Source: Bradyrhizobium sp. LTSP849 (GTDB lineage: Bacteria; Pseudomonadota; Alphaproteobacteria; Rhizobiales; Xanthobacteraceae). Taken from it: 64,000 nt of DNA. Positions 34,168 through 42,505 of this stretch are shown here, one piece after another. The notes below the pieces were generated by a model. It saw only the letters and a list, made by a program, of their open reading frames with translations, made no database searches and was not told where the DNA came from. How positions within the stretch are numbered: position 1 is the first letter of the stretch; every line of letters starts with the position of its first letter. Position numbers and translations under genes: made by a program. The DNA lies in contig NZ_JYMR01000034.1 of assembly GCF_000938255.1 (NCBI RefSeq), positions 62,001-126,000 on the forward strand, written 5' to 3'.

Positions 34168-35244
34168 CTATCCGGCCATCTGCCGCAACCGGTCCAGCGC
34201 CGATTTGGCGAGATCCCGGGTCAATTCGGCCGCCGGGACCTCACGGCCGAGGGCAATGGCCTGCCCGGCCCAGAGATTGGTGAAGTCCACGCGGCCTTGT
34301 TTCTCGGCTGCCGATTTCAGCGGCGCCAGGGCGGTTGCAGCATGGGGGAATGGCGGAGCATCGGGCGAGATCGGGCCGACCTCGCGGATCAGGCGGTTCT
34401 GAACCCCGCGCGCCGGCCGCCCGGTCATGACGTTGGTGATCACGGTGGAATCATCCCGCCCCTCTGCAAGCGCGGCGCGCCCCGCCGCCGTATGCGTCGA
34501 TTCCGGACAGCGCAAATAGGCAGTGCCGATCTGCACGCCGGATGCGCCCAACGTGAAGGCCGCGGCAATGCCCCGCCCGTCAGCGATGCCGCCGGCTGCG
34601 ATGACCGGCACCTTCACGGCGTCGACGATCTGCGGCAACAGGGCAAAGAGCCCGGGCTGCTCGGCTATCTTGTCGGTCAGGAACATGCCGCGATGGCCGC
34701 CCGCCTCCGCCCCTTGCGCAATGATGGCGTCGACGCCGCGCTGCTCCAGCCAGACCGCCTCCTTCACCGTCGTCGCCGAGGCGATCACGAGACAACCGGC
34801 CGCTTTGATACGGTCAAGCTGGGCCTTCTCCGGCAGGCCGAAATGGAAGCTCACGACCTCCGGCTTCACTTCCTCCACCACCGCGCAGGCCGCCGCATCG
34901 AACGGCGCCCGGTTGGCGGCGTTGACCGGGGCTGCCGGATCGAGGCCGTGCTCCTTGTAATAGCCCGCGAGGCGCTGCTTCCAACGCGCTTCCGCCGCGG
35001 CGGTGAGTTCGACCGGCGTGTGGCAGAAGAAGTTCAGATTGACGGGCGCAGACACGCGCTGGCGGATGATGTTGACCTGCTCGCGGATCTTCTCTCCCGA
35101 CAGCATGGCGCACGGCAGCGAGCCGAGCGCGCCGCCCTGCGCTGCTGCAATCACCAGCTCCGCATCCATCACGCCGGCCATTGGCGCCAGCACGATCGGG
35201 AGTTCGGTCTTGAAGAGATCGATCAGTCGACGGTCGGGCCACAT
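34168..35244 (-). CDS. Nitronate monooxygenase family protein (copy 1)
   Basis: An FMN-dependent TIM-barrel enzyme that oxidises alkyl nitronates such as propionate 3-nitronate. The 358-residue product has PIVLAPMAGVMDAELVIAAA at the N-terminus, the phosphate-binding GGIADGRGIAAAFTLGASGVQIGTAYL and AQGAEAGGHRG with the conserved histidine. It forms a tandem pair with the related gene 18 bases upstream on the same strand; the two are only moderately alike and so are not a recent duplication. The true substrate is uncertain because the family includes enoyl reductases. Confidence 0.85.
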   Translation of the reverse strand: MWPDRRLIDLFKTELPIVLAPMAGVMDAELVIAAAQGGALGSLPCAMLSGEKIREQVNIIRQRVSAPVNLNFFCHTPVELTAAAEARWKQRLAGYYKEHGLDPAAPVNAANRAPFDAAACAVVEEVKPEVVSFHFGLPEKAQLDRIKAAGCLVIASATTVKEAVWLEQRGVDAIIAQGAEAGGHRGMFLTDKIAEQPGLFALLPQIVDAVKVPVIAAGGIADGRGIAAAFTLGASGVQIGTAYLRCPESTHTAAGRAALAEGRDDSTVITNVMTGRPARGVQNRLIREVGPISPDAPPFPHAATALAPLKSAAEKQGRVDFTNLWAGQAIALGREVPAAELTRDLAKSALDRLRQMAG

Positions 35245-35262
35245 GGTGCTGTCTCTCTTGTT

Positions 35263-36240
35263 TCAGGCGAGCGATGCGATGGAATTGCGCCGGCCGGCGA
35301 GCAGCTGCTCGGCCTCAAGCGCAATCCGCTCGACGATCTCTGCCGCGGGCGGGATATCATGGATCAGGCCGACGGCCTCGCCGGCAAAGACGGCCGCGAC
35401 CTCGAAATTTCCGGCAGCCCTGGCCGCCATATACTCTACCGCGATCTCGCCCGCGCGCTGCATCAGCTCGACCTCGCGGCCGGTCCAGCTCTTGATATGG
35501 TCATTGACCAGCGTGCGCGCGGTGAACGGAGCCGGCCAGAACAATTGTCGCGACCAATCGGGAACGACGCCGCGCACGGTGTCATTGCCATCAGCCGCGC
35601 GAATGCGCTGCTTTGCCTCTTCGGCGCCGTTGGCCTCGATACTTGCATAGAAACGGGTGCCGACCAGCACGCCGGATGCGCCCAACATCATCATCGCCGC
35701 AAGGCCGCGGCCATCGGCAATCCCGCCGGCCGCAACCACGGGCACATGCCCTGCCGCAAGATCGACGATCGCCGGAACGATATCGACGGTGGTGCGCGAC
35801 GCGCCATGGCCGCCGGCTTCGGTGCCCTGCGCGATCAGGATCTCCGCACCGGCGTCGAGCGCCTGCTTCGCCATGTCCTCGCTCTGCACCTGGCAGATCA
35901 ATCGCGCGCCGCGCGCTTTGATACGTGGCGCAAACGGCGCGGGGGCGCCGAACGACAGCATGATGGCTTGCGGACCCGCGTCCAGCGCGATGTCGAGAAG
36001 CTTTGGCTGCTTCGCCAGACTCCAGGTGATGAAGCCGATACCGAACGGTGCAAAGCCGCTGAGCTCTTTGGTCTCCGCCTCGAGCCGGGCCTGATCGCCG
36101 TAGCCACCACCCAGAATGCCGAAGCCGCCGGCCTCGCTGACCGCGCGGGTCAGCCGGCTGCCCGCAATCGTGTCCATCGGCGCCGACAGGATCGGATGCC
36201 TGATCCCGAGAAGCTCCGTCAGCGGCGTGGTGATCGGCAT
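35263..36240 (-). CDS. Nitronate monooxygenase family protein (copy 2)
   Basis: A 325-residue second member of the FMN-dependent family: LLGIRHPILSAPMDTIAGSRL, IAQGTEAGGHGASRTT with the conserved histidine, and GGIADGRGLAAMMMLGASGVLVGTRF. ATG 36240 follows GTGGAGCAGCC and matches the family start; the frame's extension to 36318 lacks homology. It is divergent from the LysR-type regulator at 36336 and probably co-transcribed with copy 1. Regulation by that LysR protein is inferred from position. Confidence 0.87.
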   Translation of the reverse strand: MPITTPLTELLGIRHPILSAPMDTIAGSRLTRAVSEAGGFGILGGGYGDQARLEAETKELSGFAPFGIGFITWSLAKQPKLLDIALDAGPQAIMLSFGAPAPFAPRIKARGARLICQVQSEDMAKQALDAGAEILIAQGTEAGGHGASRTTVDIVPAIVDLAAGHVPVVAAGGIADGRGLAAMMMLGASGVLVGTRFYASIEANGAEEAKQRIRAADGNDTVRGVVPDWSRQLFWPAPFTARTLVNDHIKSWTGREVELMQRAGEIAVEYMAARAAGNFEVAAVFAGEAVGLIHDIPPAAEIVERIALEAEQLLAGRRNSIASLA

Positions 36241-36280
36241 GGCTGCTCCACTCTCGACAGCCAGACTAGGCCGGAATAGC

Positions 36281-36297
36281 ATTCTCGAAAATTGAAT
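36281..36297. promoter_or_regulatory. Candidate LysR-type operator (ATTC-N9-GAAT)
   Basis: ATTCTCGAAAATTGAAT is an interrupted dyad containing the T-N11-A core that LysR-type proteins recognise. It lies in the 95-base gap between the nitronate monooxygenase and the divergent LysR gene, 41 and 38 bases from their starts. The position is right for control of both; the dyad is short, so chance cannot be excluded. Confidence 0.45.
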
Positions 36298-36335
36298 TCT
36301 AGCGAACGCTGCCATCACAAAAGCGAAACGAAGCC

Positions 36336-37226
36336 ATGGAACTCAGCGACATCCAGACATTCGCCGCGGTCGCCCGCACCGGCGGCATCACCCGCGCCGC
36401 CGAAGAGCTCAACACGGTGCAATCCAACGTCACTCAGCGCGTCAAGGCTCTGGAGGCCGAGATCGGCACGCCGTTGTTCGAACGACATAGCCGCGGCATG
36501 ACGCTCACCGGCGCGGGCAAAAGGCTTTTGCCTTACGCGCAAAGGATGGCCGCGTTGTCACGCGAGGCCGTGCTCGCGGCGCGTGACGATGGCGAGCCGA
36601 AGGGACCGCTCGCGATCGGCTCGATGGAGACCACCGCCGCGGTGCGGCTGCCGCCGCTGCTGGCCGATTTCCACCGCCGCTTCCCTTCCGTGCGCCTGAG
36701 CCTGCGAACGGCGACCACCGCCGATCTCGTCGCGGGCGTGCTCGACGGCACGTTCGACGGCGCCTTCGTCGCTGGTCCGATCGCGCATGCCGACCTCACC
36801 GCGACCAGCGCGTTCCGCGAAGAGCTGGTGCTGGTCAGCGCGCGGCGCTGGGGTTCGCTGGCCGAACTGCGCGCCGGCACGCCGGAGTCCGGCCCGACCG
36901 CGCTCGCGTTCCGCACCGGCTGCACCTATCGCCAGCGGCTCGAACAGATCTTTGTCGAGTTCGGCTGGCCGTCCGCGGCGCGCTTCGAGCTCGGCACGCT
37001 CGACGGCATGATCGGCTGCGTCGCGGCCGACATGGGCGTGACGCTGCTGCCGCGCACTGTCGTCGAGCGCAGCGCGATGAACGGCAGCGTCTCGATCCAC
37101 GCGCTGAGCCCGTCACACGCGCGGGTCGAAACGCTGTTCATCCAGCGCCGCGCCGGCCATCAATACAGTGCGCTCAGCGGCTTTATCGCCTGCCTGAAGA
37201 AGGATGACGAAATCATCGCGGCCTGA
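36336..37226 (+). CDS. LysR-type transcriptional regulator
   Basis: The 296-residue product has the N-terminal winged helix-turn-helix (MELSDIQTFAAVARTGGITR, then AAEELNTVQSNVTQRVKALEAEIG and LFERHSRGMTLTGAG) and a type-2 periplasmic-binding-like effector domain. It is divergent from the nitronate monooxygenase pair, the classical LysR arrangement, so it probably controls that pair. The effector is unknown; an alkyl nitronate or nitro compound is a guess from context. Its last 14 bases overlap the convergent small membrane gene. Confidence 0.9.
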   Translation: MELSDIQTFAAVARTGGITRAAEELNTVQSNVTQRVKALEAEIGTPLFERHSRGMTLTGAGKRLLPYAQRMAALSREAVLAARDDGEPKGPLAIGSMETTAAVRLPPLLADFHRRFPSVRLSLRTATTADLVAGVLDGTFDGAFVAGPIAHADLTATSAFREELVLVSARRWGSLAELRAGTPESGPTALAFRTGCTYRQRLEQIFVEFGWPSAARFELGTLDGMIGCVAADMGVTLLPRTVVERSAMNGSVSIHALSPSHARVETLFIQRRAGHQYSALSGFIACLKKDDEIIAA

Positions 37227-37428
37227 GATGCCAGCGCCGCAGTGCAACGACGGCCCAGATCGCCTCGACCAGACCGAACGGCCAGGCGCCTTGCAGGAAG
37301 CCGTAGGCCGAGCCGAGCGCGCAGGACACCGCGAACAGCAGCACGAACCAGTGGCTGCGGTCCTCCATGGCATAGCAGACCAGCATGGCGGTGACGGCAA
37401 ACAAGCCGAATAACGTCAGTGCATCCAT
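37213..37428 (-). CDS. Small inner-membrane protein
   Basis: The 71-residue product has two or three hydrophobic stretches (LTLFGLFAVTAMLVCYAMED and HWFVLLFAVSCALGSAYGFL, then WPFGLVEAIWAVVAL) and ends RRWHLRPR, positive and likely cytoplasmic. I do not recognise a named function, though the pattern (MEDRSHWFVLLFAVSC) looks conserved. It is convergent with the LysR gene and overlaps it by 14 bases. Confidence 0.65.
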   Translation of the reverse strand: MDALTLFGLFAVTAMLVCYAMEDRSHWFVLLFAVSCALGSAYGFLQGAWPFGLVEAIWAVVALRRWHLRPR

Positions 37429-37473
37429 GTTCCCGGTTCACTCCGCAGCGCGACGCGTGATATGCGCTAGACC

Positions 37474-37965
37474 GTGCCGGCTCTTATCCTGCCATTGATC
37501 GATGCTGCAACCCACTGGCCCGAACGCGGCGGGTTGGTCGGCCTTGATCTCGGCACCAAGACCATTGGCGTTGCCGTGTCCAATCCGGACCGGCGGTTAG
37601 CGACCGGCGTCGAGACCATCCAGCGCAAGGCATTCAAGCAGGATGCCGCCCGCCTGCTCGCGATCGCCACCGAGCGCAAGGCGGTCGGCTTCGTGCTCGG
37701 CCTGCCCATCAACATGGACGGCAGCGAGGGCCCCCGCGCGCAGTCGACCCGCGCCTTCGCCCGCAACCTTGCTGGCCTCACCGCGCTTCCGATCGGGCTG
37801 TGGGACGAACGGCTCTCGACCGCTGCGGTCGAGCGCGAGCTGATCGGCATGGATGTCAGCCGCGCCAAGCGCGCCGAGGTGATCGACGAGCACGCCGCGA
37901 TCTTCATCCTGCAAGGCGCGCTCGACCGGCTCGCCAATCTTCGCGCGGCTTCGGAGAATGGCTGA
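37474..37965 (+). CDS. ruvX: Putative pre-16S rRNA nuclease / RuvX (YqgF family)
   Basis: An RNase H-fold nuclease that in Escherichia coli matures the 5' end of 16S rRNA; formerly annotated as a Holliday-junction resolvase. The 163-residue product has GLDLGTKTIGVAVSNPD with the first catalytic aspartate, FVLGLPINMDGSEGPRAQ, and WDERLSTAAVER, then VIDEHAAIFILQGAL with the last acidic residue. It starts with GTG 37474 without a clear ribosome-binding site. It is followed after three bases by a transporter gene, so the two are probably co-transcribed. Confidence 0.92.
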   Translation: MPALILPLIDAATHWPERGGLVGLDLGTKTIGVAVSNPDRRLATGVETIQRKAFKQDAARLLAIATERKAVGFVLGLPINMDGSEGPRAQSTRAFARNLAGLTALPIGLWDERLSTAAVERELIGMDVSRAKRAEVIDEHAAIFILQGALDRLANLRAASENG

Positions 37966-37968
37966 TCC

Positions 37969-38898
37969 ATGGCCGTCGTGATCGCGGCACTGCTGCCGGT
38001 CTTCATCCTCATCGTGCTCGGCGTCGTGCTCAGGCACAGCCTGATGCGGCTGGACACGCAATGGCACGGGCTGGAGCGGCTGACCTATTTCGTGCTGTTT
38101 CCAATGCTGCTGATCCAGACGCTGGTGAAGGCCGATCTTTCCAAGGTGCCGGTGGCCGGCGTCGGCGGCGCGCTGCTGCTGTCGGCGCTCGCGATGTCGC
38201 TTCTCTGCCTCGCGCTACGGCCTGCCCTGGCGCGCCTCGACATCGACGGCCCCGCCTTCACCTCGATCTTCCAGGGCGCGACGCGCTGGCAGACCTATGT
38301 GGCGCTCTCGGTGTCCGCCAACATGTTCGGCGATGTCGGGCTGGCGCTGGCCTCCGTAGCGATGGTCGCGATCATTCCGCTGGTCAACGTGTTCAGCGTC
38401 GCGGTGCTGGCGCACTACGCATCGCCGGAGAAACAGTCCGCGCGCGCGATCGTCATGACGGTGATCCGCAATCCCCTGATCTGGGCCTGCGCCATCGGCC
38501 TCTTCATCAACGTCATCCATCTGCCGCTGCCAAAAATCTGGCACGAGGTCGCCGATGCGCTCGGCCGCTCCTCGCTCGCCATCGGCCTGCTTGTCACCGG
38601 CGCCGGCCTCCAGCTCAAGGGCCTGTTCCGCCCGAGCGTGAGTGCGACGATCGGCGTGGCGTTCAAGCTCGTGCTGATGCCTGTGCTCGCGCTGGTACTC
38701 GCCGCCTGGTTCGGCCTCTCCGGCGACAGCCTCGCGATCGTGGCGATCTGCGCGGCGGTGCCGACCTCGCCCAGCGCCTATGTGCTGGCCCGCCAGATGG
38801 GCGGCGATGCGCCGCTGCTGGCGCAGATCATCACGCTGCAAACGATTTTGGCGGCGATCACGATGCCGATCGCGATCGCGCTGGTGGCCGCGCGCTAG
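37969..38898 (+). CDS. AEC-family permease (auxin-efflux-carrier fold)
   Basis: A 309-residue integral membrane protein with about ten hydrophobic segments, for example AVVIAALLPVFILIVLGVVL at the start and ILAAITMPIAIALVAAR at the end. RNPLIWACAIGLFINVIHLPLP and GLLVTGAGLQLKG in the middle are characteristic of the AEC family. Bacterial members move small organic acids such as malate or malonate; the substrate here is not predictable. The gene begins three bases after ruvX and its stop overlaps that of the convergent CPBP gene by four bases. Confidence 0.87.
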   Translation: MAVVIAALLPVFILIVLGVVLRHSLMRLDTQWHGLERLTYFVLFPMLLIQTLVKADLSKVPVAGVGGALLLSALAMSLLCLALRPALARLDIDGPAFTSIFQGATRWQTYVALSVSANMFGDVGLALASVAMVAIIPLVNVFSVAVLAHYASPEKQSARAIVMTVIRNPLIWACAIGLFINVIHLPLPKIWHEVADALGRSSLAIGLLVTGAGLQLKGLFRPSVSATIGVAFKLVLMPVLALVLAAWFGLSGDSLAIVAICAAVPTSPSAYVLARQMGGDAPLLAQIITLQTILAAITMPIAIALVAAR

Positions 38899-39653
38899 AC
38901 GTACGGGCCTCCCAAGAAAATGATCGTCATGTTCATGCCCGAATGGAGCATGACCGGCAGCCAGGTGGAATTGGTTCGCAAGCGAAAATAGCCAAGCACA
39001 AGCCCAGTGACGAAAAGCAAGGAGCGATCATACCAGCCGTATTGCGTGTGATTGAGCGCCCATAGCGCGGCTGTGAGGACGATGGCGCCGAACGGACCGA
39101 GAAACGACTGAGACCAGCCTCGAAACATAAATCCTCGGAAGACGAACTCCTCCAGCACGGGCGCCGCAACACAATATCCTAACGCCAAAGTGAACAAGCC
39201 GGCGGCCCCTCCGACGACGAAGTCCGAATTGGCTCGAGGCCCCACGATTCCGAGCTTGATCGTGACAAAGGCTTCGACGGTGATCAGAATGATCATGATG
39301 CCGAACCCGCAGACCACCTCATCGCGACTTGGCCAAGTGAGCGCTAGATAGTCAGCGAAGTCTCGACCGGCCATCCGGATCGCGACCCAGAGCACCGCGA
39401 TCGTGGCCGGTGTTCCCAGGATGATGCCGGAGGCCTGCCAGCGGCCCTGCACCCACACAGCCTGAAATTCGGCCGGAGGCAGGTTTTTTGCTCCACCATA
39501 AGCGACTAGCAAAACACTCAGTGCGAGGCCACCGGTCAGCGCAAACGCACCGTCAGCAATCAAGGCGACGAACAGGGTCTCCATGAAATCCCACGTCCGG
39601 GGCAGCCGGGTTGAGTCCGCCGCGGAGGGATCGGCATTTTCGAGATCGGACAT
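38895..39653 (-). CDS. CPBP-family intramembrane metalloprotease (copy 1)
   Basis: The 252-residue multi-pass protein carries the three CPBP/Abi motifs: EEFVFRG with the paired glutamates and arginine, WALNH, and LHSGMN. The family includes Rce1-type prenyl-CaaX proteases and many bacterial members of unknown substrate, some linked to bacteriocin immunity. It forms a tandem pair with copy 2 on the same strand; the two share the order of domains and phrases such as DYLALxWPS and FRGWSxSFL. Roughly six to eight membrane segments can be seen. Confidence 0.85.
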   Translation of the reverse strand: MSDLENADPSAADSTRLPRTWDFMETLFVALIADGAFALTGGLALSVLLVAYGGAKNLPPAEFQAVWVQGRWQASGIILGTPATIAVLWVAIRMAGRDFADYLALTWPSRDEVVCGFGIMIILITVEAFVTIKLGIVGPRANSDFVVGGAAGLFTLALGYCVAAPVLEEFVFRGFMFRGWSQSFLGPFGAIVLTAALWALNHTQYGWYDRSLLFVTGLVLGYFRLRTNSTWLPVMLHSGMNMTIIFLGGPYV

Positions 39654-39759
39654 GCGGGCTTTTCACGACAACTTCGCGGCGAAGGCAGGCTTAGGTTCCA
39701 CCTAACCTACCTGAGCACCATTCAACGAGCAATCAAGAGAATGCAGCACATCCGCCCGC

Positions 39760-40548
39760 CTAGCTCCCTAGCCACATCGTCAGCACCACCGCCGTCATGT
39801 TGTTCAGCGCATGCAGCACGATGGTGAGCCAGAGCGAATTGGCGCGATAGCGCATGTAGCCGAACCAGACGCCGATGGAGAAGACCTCGGCGAGGAAGTA
39901 CATGTCGTATTGCAGATGCACCGCCGTCCACACCAGCGACGACAGGATGATCGCGCCGGGCACGCGCAGGAAGCTCGCCGACCAGCCGCGAAACAGGAAG
40001 CCGCGCGCCAGAATCTCTTCCGACATCGGCGCGGCCACGCTGAAGGCGAACAGAAGCAGCAGCGCGGCGCCCTTGTCGCGACCCGACTTCAGCAGATCGG
40101 TCATGAAGCCCGGAGTCGCCTCGCGGCCCAGGGATCGCGATGTGACCTCCCAGGCCAGCACGATCACGATGAGACCGACGGCGCCAAACAGGATCTGCTT
40201 CCAGGATGGCCAATGCAGCGCGAGATAATCGACGAAGGATGCCCCCTTGATGCGAATGGCGAGCCACGCGACCGCAAGCGTCGCCGGCAGACCCATGATG
40301 ACCGACAACGCCAGCGCCTGAGGCTCGCCGCCGACGAGCTGCATCGATGCAAGGCTGAGCGGCAGACCGCGATACACGACGAACAGGACGATGGCGCCAA
40401 TCTGTCCGACGAACATCGCGACGAAGAGGAGGGCCCCCCACAGCGCCGTGCCCCAGAATTTCCACACGCGCGGCGCGGCGTCCGCGGGCGTCACGTCAAG
40501 CGGCGGATCGTTGAAGACTTCAGAGGTCGCGAGGCTGGGCTCAGTCAT
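39760..40548 (-). CDS. CPBP-family intramembrane metalloprotease (copy 2)
   Basis: The 262-residue paralogue of the downstream gene has motif 1 as EEILARG, motif 2 as WTAVH and motif 3 as LHALNN, so the active site appears intact. A hydrophilic N-terminus of about 30 residues precedes the first membrane segment. The copies differ clearly, suggesting an old duplication. It starts 21 bases upstream of the dipeptidase stop region on the same strand and may share its transcript. Substrate unknown. Confidence 0.85.
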   Translation of the reverse strand: MTEPSLATSEVFNDPPLDVTPADAAPRVWKFWGTALWGALLFVAMFVGQIGAIVLFVVYRGLPLSLASMQLVGGEPQALALSVIMGLPATLAVAWLAIRIKGASFVDYLALHWPSWKQILFGAVGLIVIVLAWEVTSRSLGREATPGFMTDLLKSGRDKGAALLLLFAFSVAAPMSEEILARGFLFRGWSASFLRVPGAIILSSLVWTAVHLQYDMYFLAEVFSIGVWFGYMRYRANSLWLTIVLHALNNMTAVVLTMWLGS

Positions 40549-40569
40549 GGCGCTTTCCTGCGACCGGAA

Positions 40570-41319
40570 TCAGTTCCGCCGCGGCTGGATCGGGAAATCA
40601 TAGGCCGCCCCGCCCGCCCCCGGCAGGGAAAAATGCCACCACTCTTTCGAATAGTTCACAAAGCCTTGCCGAGCCATCGCAGCGACCAGCCGCTTGCGCC
40701 AGGCACGCTGGTCCGGCGTGATCGACGGTGCTGCGGTGTGCCCCTTCGCGTCCGTGCAGTCATAGCCGGTGCCCATGTCGACGCTGCCTTCCGGGATGCG
40801 CGCCTCGACCGGCGCCGTGCAGTCGGCATAGGTTTTTGACGGATCGTATTTGGCGGAGTTGTCAGCCCTCAGATCGACCAGGGTCAGGTCGAGCGCCGCA
40901 CCTGTCGAATGCTGCGAGCGGCTCGCTATATAGCCAAGGCGAAACAGCTCCGTCTTCGGGATCTTCGGATTGTAGCGCCGCTCTGCTGCTGTCTCCCGGC
41001 CGTTCTGCGACCACTTCACCATATCGAGCGATGCGCGCGCCGGTCGGTAACAGTCGAATATTTTGAGCGACAGGTTTTGCGCCGCCAGCTCCTGCTGCAC
41101 CGCCTTCAGCCGCAACCCCACCTCCCGCTTCACCACACACTCGCCCGCGCCATAGCCGCTCATCGGACGGCCGATGAAATTGTTGGAGCTGGCGTAGCGG
41201 ATGTCCTGGATGATGCTGGGATCGATGTCGCGCAAATAGACGAAGCCGCCGGGGAGCGATTGGGCGTGGGCTTCGCTGATGATGATTGCTGCTAAGAGCG
41301 CCGTCAGAATTGTTTTCAA
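40570..41319 (-). CDS. Periplasmic D-alanyl-D-alanine dipeptidase (VanX/DdpX type)
   Basis: A zinc peptidase of family M15D that hydrolyses D-Ala-D-Ala. From TTG 41319 (preceded by GGGGG at a good distance) the product has 249 residues with a neat signal peptide, KTILTALLAAIIISEAHAQ. Zinc ligands are visible in SQHSTGAALDLTL (His and Asp) and EWWHFSL (Glu and His), and the conserved CYRPARASLDMVKW loop is present. ATG 41340 is an alternative start but lies inside a repeat element. In most non-glycopeptide-resistant bacteria such enzymes recycle D-Ala-D-Ala from the wall. No vanA or vanH homologue is nearby. Confidence 0.86.
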   Translation of the reverse strand: MKTILTALLAAIIISEAHAQSLPGGFVYLRDIDPSIIQDIRYASSNNFIGRPMSGYGAGECVVKREVGLRLKAVQQELAAQNLSLKIFDCYRPARASLDMVKWSQNGRETAAERRYNPKIPKTELFRLGYIASRSQHSTGAALDLTLVDLRADNSAKYDPSKTYADCTAPVEARIPEGSVDMGTGYDCTDAKGHTAAPSITPDQRAWRKRLVAAMARQGFVNYSKEWWHFSLPGAGGAAYDFPIQPRRN

Positions 41320-41334
41320 CTGAAGCCCCCATAT

Positions 41335-41465
41335 CGTCATGGCCGGGCTTGTCCCGGCCATCCACGGCCTTTTTACGTCAAATGCGAATGAAGCACGTGG
41401 ATGCCCGGGACATAGGCGAGCGGAAGCGACGCCGTCCTTCGGACGGCTATGCCCGGGCATGACGG
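41335..41465. repeat. Composite palindromic intergenic repeat
   Basis: Left part CGTCATGGCCGGGCTTGTCC (then CGGCCATCCACG) and right parts CGTGGATGCCCGGGACATAG (41398 onward) and GCCCGGGCATGACGG form nested inverted repeats, filling most of the gap between the dipeptidase and pyrB. This is a familiar dispersed element type of Bradyrhizobium genomes. The left end touches the alternative dipeptidase start. Confidence 0.75.
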
Positions 41466-41557
41466 AGGACGCAGAACCCGACAGATCAGGGGATAACTCC
41501 CCGCCCCGGCATTGGCCCTTGCCCCCCCAGCCATCCCCGCCTATAGCTCTCGTTTTA

Positions 41558-42505
41558 ATGACATCAAAATCGACCTTCGTCCTCGGCCACCGGCATTTGC
41601 TGGGCATCGAGGGCCTTTCCGCGGCCGACATCACCGGCCTGCTCGACCTGTCCGAAGAATATGTCGAGCTCAACCGCCAGGTTGACAAGAAGCGCACCGT
41701 CCTGCGTGGACGGACGCAAGTAAACCTGTTCTTCGAGGCCTCGACCCGGACGCAGTCCTCGTTCGAGCTCGCGGGCAAACGCCTGGGTGCCGACGTCATG
41801 AACATGTCGGTCTCCTCCTCGTCCATGAAGAAGGGCGAGACGCTGGTCGACACCGCCATGACGTTGAACGCCATGCACCCGGATATCCTGGTGGTCCGGC
41901 ATCACGCCTCAGGTGCGGTGGAACTGCTGGCCCGCAAGGTTGACGGTTCCGTGATCAATGCCGGCGACGGCGCGCACGAGCATCCGACGCAAGCGCTGCT
42001 CGACGCGCTGACCATCCGCCGCAACAAGGGCCGGATCGAAGGCCTCGTGGTCGCGATCTGCGGCGACGTGCTGCATTCGCGCGTTGCCCGCTCCAACATC
42101 ATCCTGCTCAACACCATGGGCGCCCGCGTCCGCGTGGTCGGCCCGACCACCTTGCTGCCGCCGGGGCTCGAACGCATGGGCGTCGAGGTGGCGCGCGACA
42201 TGCGGGAGGGGCTCAACGGCGCCGACATCGTCATGATGCTGCGGCTCCAGCGCGAGCGCATGAACGGCTCCTTCGTGCCGTCGACCTCCGAGTACTTCCA
42301 TTATTTCGGGCTGGACCAGAAGAAACTCGCTTACGCCAAGCCCGACGCGCTCGTCATGCATCCCGGCCCCATGAACCGCGGCGTCGAGATCGACTCAGCC
42401 GTCGCCGACGGCGCGCAATCCCTGATCCGTGAACAGGTAGAGATGGGCGTGGCCGTACGCATGGCCGTGCTCGAAGCGCTCGCCCGCAACCTGCCGAACG
42501 CGTGA
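41558..42505 (+). CDS. pyrB: Aspartate carbamoyltransferase catalytic chain
   Basis: PyrB makes N-carbamoyl-L-aspartate from carbamoyl phosphate and aspartate in pyrimidine synthesis. The 315-residue product has FFEASTRTQSSFELAGKRLG with the carbamoyl-phosphate STRT motif, SSSSMKKGETLVDTAMTL, DGAHEHPTQALLDALTI with the HPTQ box and MHPGPMNRGVEI. ATG 41558 is fixed by homology; the open frame upstream runs through the repeat and is not coding. pyrB overlaps the next gene by one base, and no pyrI is present. The pairing with a dihydroorotase-like gene fits the class A aspartate transcarbamoylase complex. Confidence 0.95.
   Translation: MTSKSTFVLGHRHLLGIEGLSAADITGLLDLSEEYVELNRQVDKKRTVLRGRTQVNLFFEASTRTQSSFELAGKRLGADVMNMSVSSSSMKKGETLVDTAMTLNAMHPDILVVRHHASGAVELLARKVDGSVINAGDGAHEHPTQALLDALTIRRNKGRIEGLVVAICGDVLHSRVARSNIILLNTMGARVRVVGPTTLLPPGLERMGVEVARDMREGLNGADIVMMLRLQRERMNGSFVPSTSEYFHYFGLDQKKLAYAKPDALVMHPGPMNRGVEIDSAVADGAQSLIREQVEMGVAVRMAVLEALARNLPNA

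Noticed and set aside
40570..41874. Extension of the dipeptidase into pyrB antisense (434 codons)
   Set aside because: The signal peptide starts at 41319/41340; upstream sequence is repeat element and antisense of pyrB.
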